DNA of 6,530 nucleotides from Paracoccus sp. (in: a-proteobacteria) (lineage in GTDB: Bacteria > Pseudomonadota > Alphaproteobacteria > Rhodobacterales > Rhodobacteraceae): assembly GCA_018056045.1 (NCBI GenBank), contig JAGPGI010000157.1, forward strand, positions 1 to 6,530. The letters run 5' to 3'. Both the position numbers and the translations under genes were made by a program. Positions 5,011-6,530 of the stretch are shown here, piece by piece. Each line of letters starts with the position of its first letter. Position 1 is the first letter of the stretch. The notes under the pieces are model-generated. The model ran no database searches and was not told the DNA's origin. It worked only from the letters and a program-made list of their open reading frames with translations.

Positions 5011-5057
5011 CGTCATCAGCTTGGGAAGCTGCGGCTCTACCATTGAGCTACACCCGC
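4984..5057 (-). tRNA. tRNA-Gly(CCC)
   Basis: A 74-nt tRNA with encoded CCA. On the minus strand it has acceptor GCGGGTG (5057-5051) pairing with CACCCGC, then D-stem GCTC / GAGC with loop AATGGTA, anticodon loop TTCCCAA with anticodon CCC at 5025-5023, T-arm AGGGTTCGATTCCCT, discriminator T and CCA. It reads GGG codons. The pattern is very close to the glycine CCC tRNA of enteric bacteria. The outermost anticodon-stem pair (27-43) appears as a G-A mismatch; the other four pairs are sound. It is the integration target of the neighbouring element and has its own promoter upstream. Confidence 0.96.
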
Positions 5058-5067
5058 GAACGCAGCC

Positions 5068-5096
5068 GTAATACCGGCTTGGGGCCGGGGCTGCAA
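5068..5096 (-). promoter_or_regulatory. Promoter of tRNA-Gly
   Basis: On the minus strand TTGCAG (5096-5091) and TATTAC (5073-5068) are 17 bp apart, and the -10 ends 10 bp before the mature tRNA 5' end at 5057. That spacing is right for a tRNA promoter with a very short leader. The -35 matches consensus only in its TTG. Confidence 0.5.
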
Positions 5097-5163
5097 GCCT
5101 GATTCACGCCCGAAAACATGGCCCGGACCGGACCGCGCCCGGCAGGCCGCCGGATTTTAGGGA

Positions 5164-5196
5164 TTGAATATCGGGGACGTTCCTGATCGTTATGAT
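5164..5196 (+). promoter_or_regulatory. Possible promoter and operator of the RND adaptor gene
   Basis: TTGAAT (5164-5169) and TATGAT (5191-5196) flank an imperfect 18-bp dyad (5170-5187, ATCGGGGACGTTCCTGAT, 14 of 18 positions symmetric). The 21-bp gap is too long for a normal promoter. A dyad filling a lengthened spacer is typical of MerR-type activated promoters, although those usually have 19-20 bp. A TetR- or MarR-type repressor site is equally possible. A start near 5203 would give a leader of about 25 nt. Confidence 0.3.
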
Positions 5197-5227
5197 GGGA
5201 AATTCTGCCATTGCCCGGAGTCACATG

Positions 5228-6499
5228 ATGTCTGCGCTTTCGCGCCATTTTGCCAATTTTCTGGTCCTGCCCCTGCTGACCGGCCTGATTCCGCAGCTCG
5301 CAGCCGCACAGGGACAGGGACAGGGCGAAATGCCCCCGCCTGCGGTTACGGTGGTGACGCTTCATGCCCAGGACGTGCCGCTGACCACCACCCTGCCCGG
5401 TCGTGTCGCCGCCTCGGCCGAGGCCGAGGTGCGCCCGCAGGTCAACGGCATCGTCACTCAGCGCCTGTTCGAGGAAGGCCGCCATGTGACCGTGGGTCAG
5501 CCACTGTTCCTGATCGACAAGACCACCTATGAGGCCGCCGTGGCGCAGGCCGAGGCCGCCGTCGCACAAGCCTTGGCCCAGTCCGAGAACGCCCGGCGCG
5601 AGGCCGAGCGGGTCGGCGCCCTGCGCGACCGCCGCGTCGCCAGCGAAAGCTCGACCGACAGCGCCATTGCCGCCCGCGATGCCGCCGAGGCCGCCGTCAA
5701 GGTCGCCGAGGCGCAGCTGCGCACCGCCCAGATCGAACTGGAGCGCACCACCATCCGCGCCGAGCTGGATGGCGAAATCGGCCTGACCCAGGCCAGCCAG
5801 GGCGCGCTGGTCACTGCAAGCCAGGCCTCGCCGATGGCGGTGATCCGCAAGCTGGACCCGGTCTATGTGGACGTGACCCAATCCGCGGCCGAGGTCATCC
5901 GCTTCCGCCGCCAGATGGCCGAAACCGACTGGCAGGTGCGCAACGACCAGAAGGTCACGCTGCGGCTGGCCGATGGCACCGATTTTGGCACGGACGGCAC
6001 GCTGACCGCCGCCGAACCCTATGTGAACGAGACCACCGGCGTGGTCACCCTGCGCCTGTCCTTTGACAATCCCGAGCGCATCCTGCTGCCGGGCATGTAT
6101 GTGCAGGCGGTGGTGCAGCAGACCGTCGCGACGGACGTGATCCTGGCACCGCAGGAAGGCGTCGCCCGCGACCGCCGCGGCCAGCCCATCGCCATGGTGG
6201 TGAACGCCCAGAACGTGGTCGAGCAGCGGCAGCTGACCATCCTGCAGGACCAGGGCAATGCCTGGGTCGTCAGCGAGGGTCTGTCGGATGGCGACCGCAT
6301 CGTGGTCGAGGGCGTCCAGAAGATCGGCGTCGGCATGACCGTCGCCCCCGAGGAACGCAAGGCCCCCGAGGCAGCGGCGACCGAAGCCCCCGCCGAAGCA
6401 CCTGCGGATGCCTCCTCCGACAAGGCCGAGGCTCCGGCCGAGGGCGCAGAACCTGCCGCTGAATCCGCCGCGGAACCGGCCACCGACGCGGCGAACTGA
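5228..6499 (+). CDS. RND efflux system periplasmic adaptor subunit (AcrA/MexA-like)
   Basis: A membrane fusion protein linking an inner-membrane RND pump to an outer-membrane channel. It has 423 residues from the ATG at 5228, chosen because GGAG (5217-5220) lies 7 nt upstream; ATGs at 5225 and 5192 share the frame but are worse placed. A Sec signal peptide is visible (FLVLPLLTGLIPQLAAA, cleavage likely after AAA at about 27). There is no lipobox Cys, unlike AcrA or MexA. Domains in order: first lipoyl half (about 60-98, RPQVNGIVTQRLFEEGRHV), Ala/Glu-rich coiled-coil hairpin (about 100-172), second lipoyl half (173-208), beta-barrel (about 212-300, with ETTGVVTLRLSFDNPERILL and PGMYV), and membrane-proximal domain (about 300-375, GLSDGDRIVVEG). 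Residues 376-423 form an unusual Ala/Glu/Pro-rich tail. The pump gene probably follows just beyond the window. Substrates are unknown. Confidence 0.93.
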   Translation: MSALSRHFANFLVLPLLTGLIPQLAAAQGQGQGEMPPPAVTVVTLHAQDVPLTTTLPGRVAASAEAEVRPQVNGIVTQRLFEEGRHVTVGQPLFLIDKTTYEAAVAQAEAAVAQALAQSENARREAERVGALRDRRVASESSTDSAIAARDAAEAAVKVAEAQLRTAQIELERTTIRAELDGEIGLTQASQGALVTASQASPMAVIRKLDPVYVDVTQSAAEVIRFRRQMAETDWQVRNDQKVTLRLADGTDFGTDGTLTAAEPYVNETTGVVTLRLSFDNPERILLPGMYVQAVVQQTVATDVILAPQEGVARDRRGQPIAMVVNAQNVVEQRQLTILQDQGNAWVVSEGLSDGDRIVVEGVQKIGVGMTVAPEERKAPEAAATEAPAEAPADASSDKAEAPAEGAEPAAESAAEPATDAAN

Positions 6500-6518
6500 G
6501 CCGCGACCACAAGAACAC

Positions 6519-6527
6519 AGGACAGGA
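6519..6527 (+). promoter_or_regulatory. Probable ribosome binding site of the next gene
   Basis: AGGACAGGA ends 3 bases before the window edge and about 20 bases after the adaptor stop codon. It suggests a co-transcribed gene starting within a few bases to the right. In this gene order that is usually the RND inner-membrane pump; this is inferred. Confidence 0.45.
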
Positions 6528-6530
6528 AAC

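Noticed and set aside
5048..5881. 277-codon minus-strand frame over the RND adaptor start and tRNA
   Set aside because: It is antisense to a clear adaptor gene and crosses the tRNA; Gly/His-rich shadow composition.

Overview
The window looks like chromosome of a high-GC alphaproteobacterium, most likely Rhodobacterales and plausibly a Paracoccus relative. The reasons are the strongly GC-biased third positions, a DUF1489 protein (a family I know almost only from Alphaproteobacteria) and the gene style. Genus is inference.

Region 1 (1-1664) is ordinary chromosome. A Bcr/CflA-type MFS drug exporter on the minus strand runs off the left edge. It is divergent from a DUF1489 gene on the plus strand.

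Region 2 (1720-4983) is a compact integrated element of about 3.26 kb, visibly richer in A+T than its flanks. It sits at the 3' end of a tRNA-Gly(CCC) gene and is bounded by a 27-bp direct repeat (26/27 identical). The repeat covers the tRNA from the T-stem to the encoded CCA end. Next to the tRNA is a tyrosine recombinase with a full catalytic set. Downstream on the same strand are a 217-residue chimera (start of an HK97-type phage portal protein joined to an unrelated charged tail) and a 60-residue orphan ORF. The other quarter is noncoding but structured: a 17-bp palindrome, overlapping hairpins that cannot all form together, and a perfect 22-bp operator-like dyad over a predicted promoter. 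I see no excisionase, replication gene or other cargo, so the element is either a strongly reduced prophage or satellite, or a minimal integrative unit.

Region 3 (4984-6530) is chromosome again: the intact tRNA-Gly(CCC) on the minus strand with its own promoter, then a periplasmic adaptor of an RND efflux system on the plus strand. The window ends on what looks like the ribosome binding site of the next gene, probably the RND pump.

Removing the element restores a simple order: DUF1489 gene, convergent tRNA-Gly, RND adaptor. The most interesting material is the element itself: its portal chimera, the repeated putative integrase arm sites, and an operator with no regulator encoded on the element.
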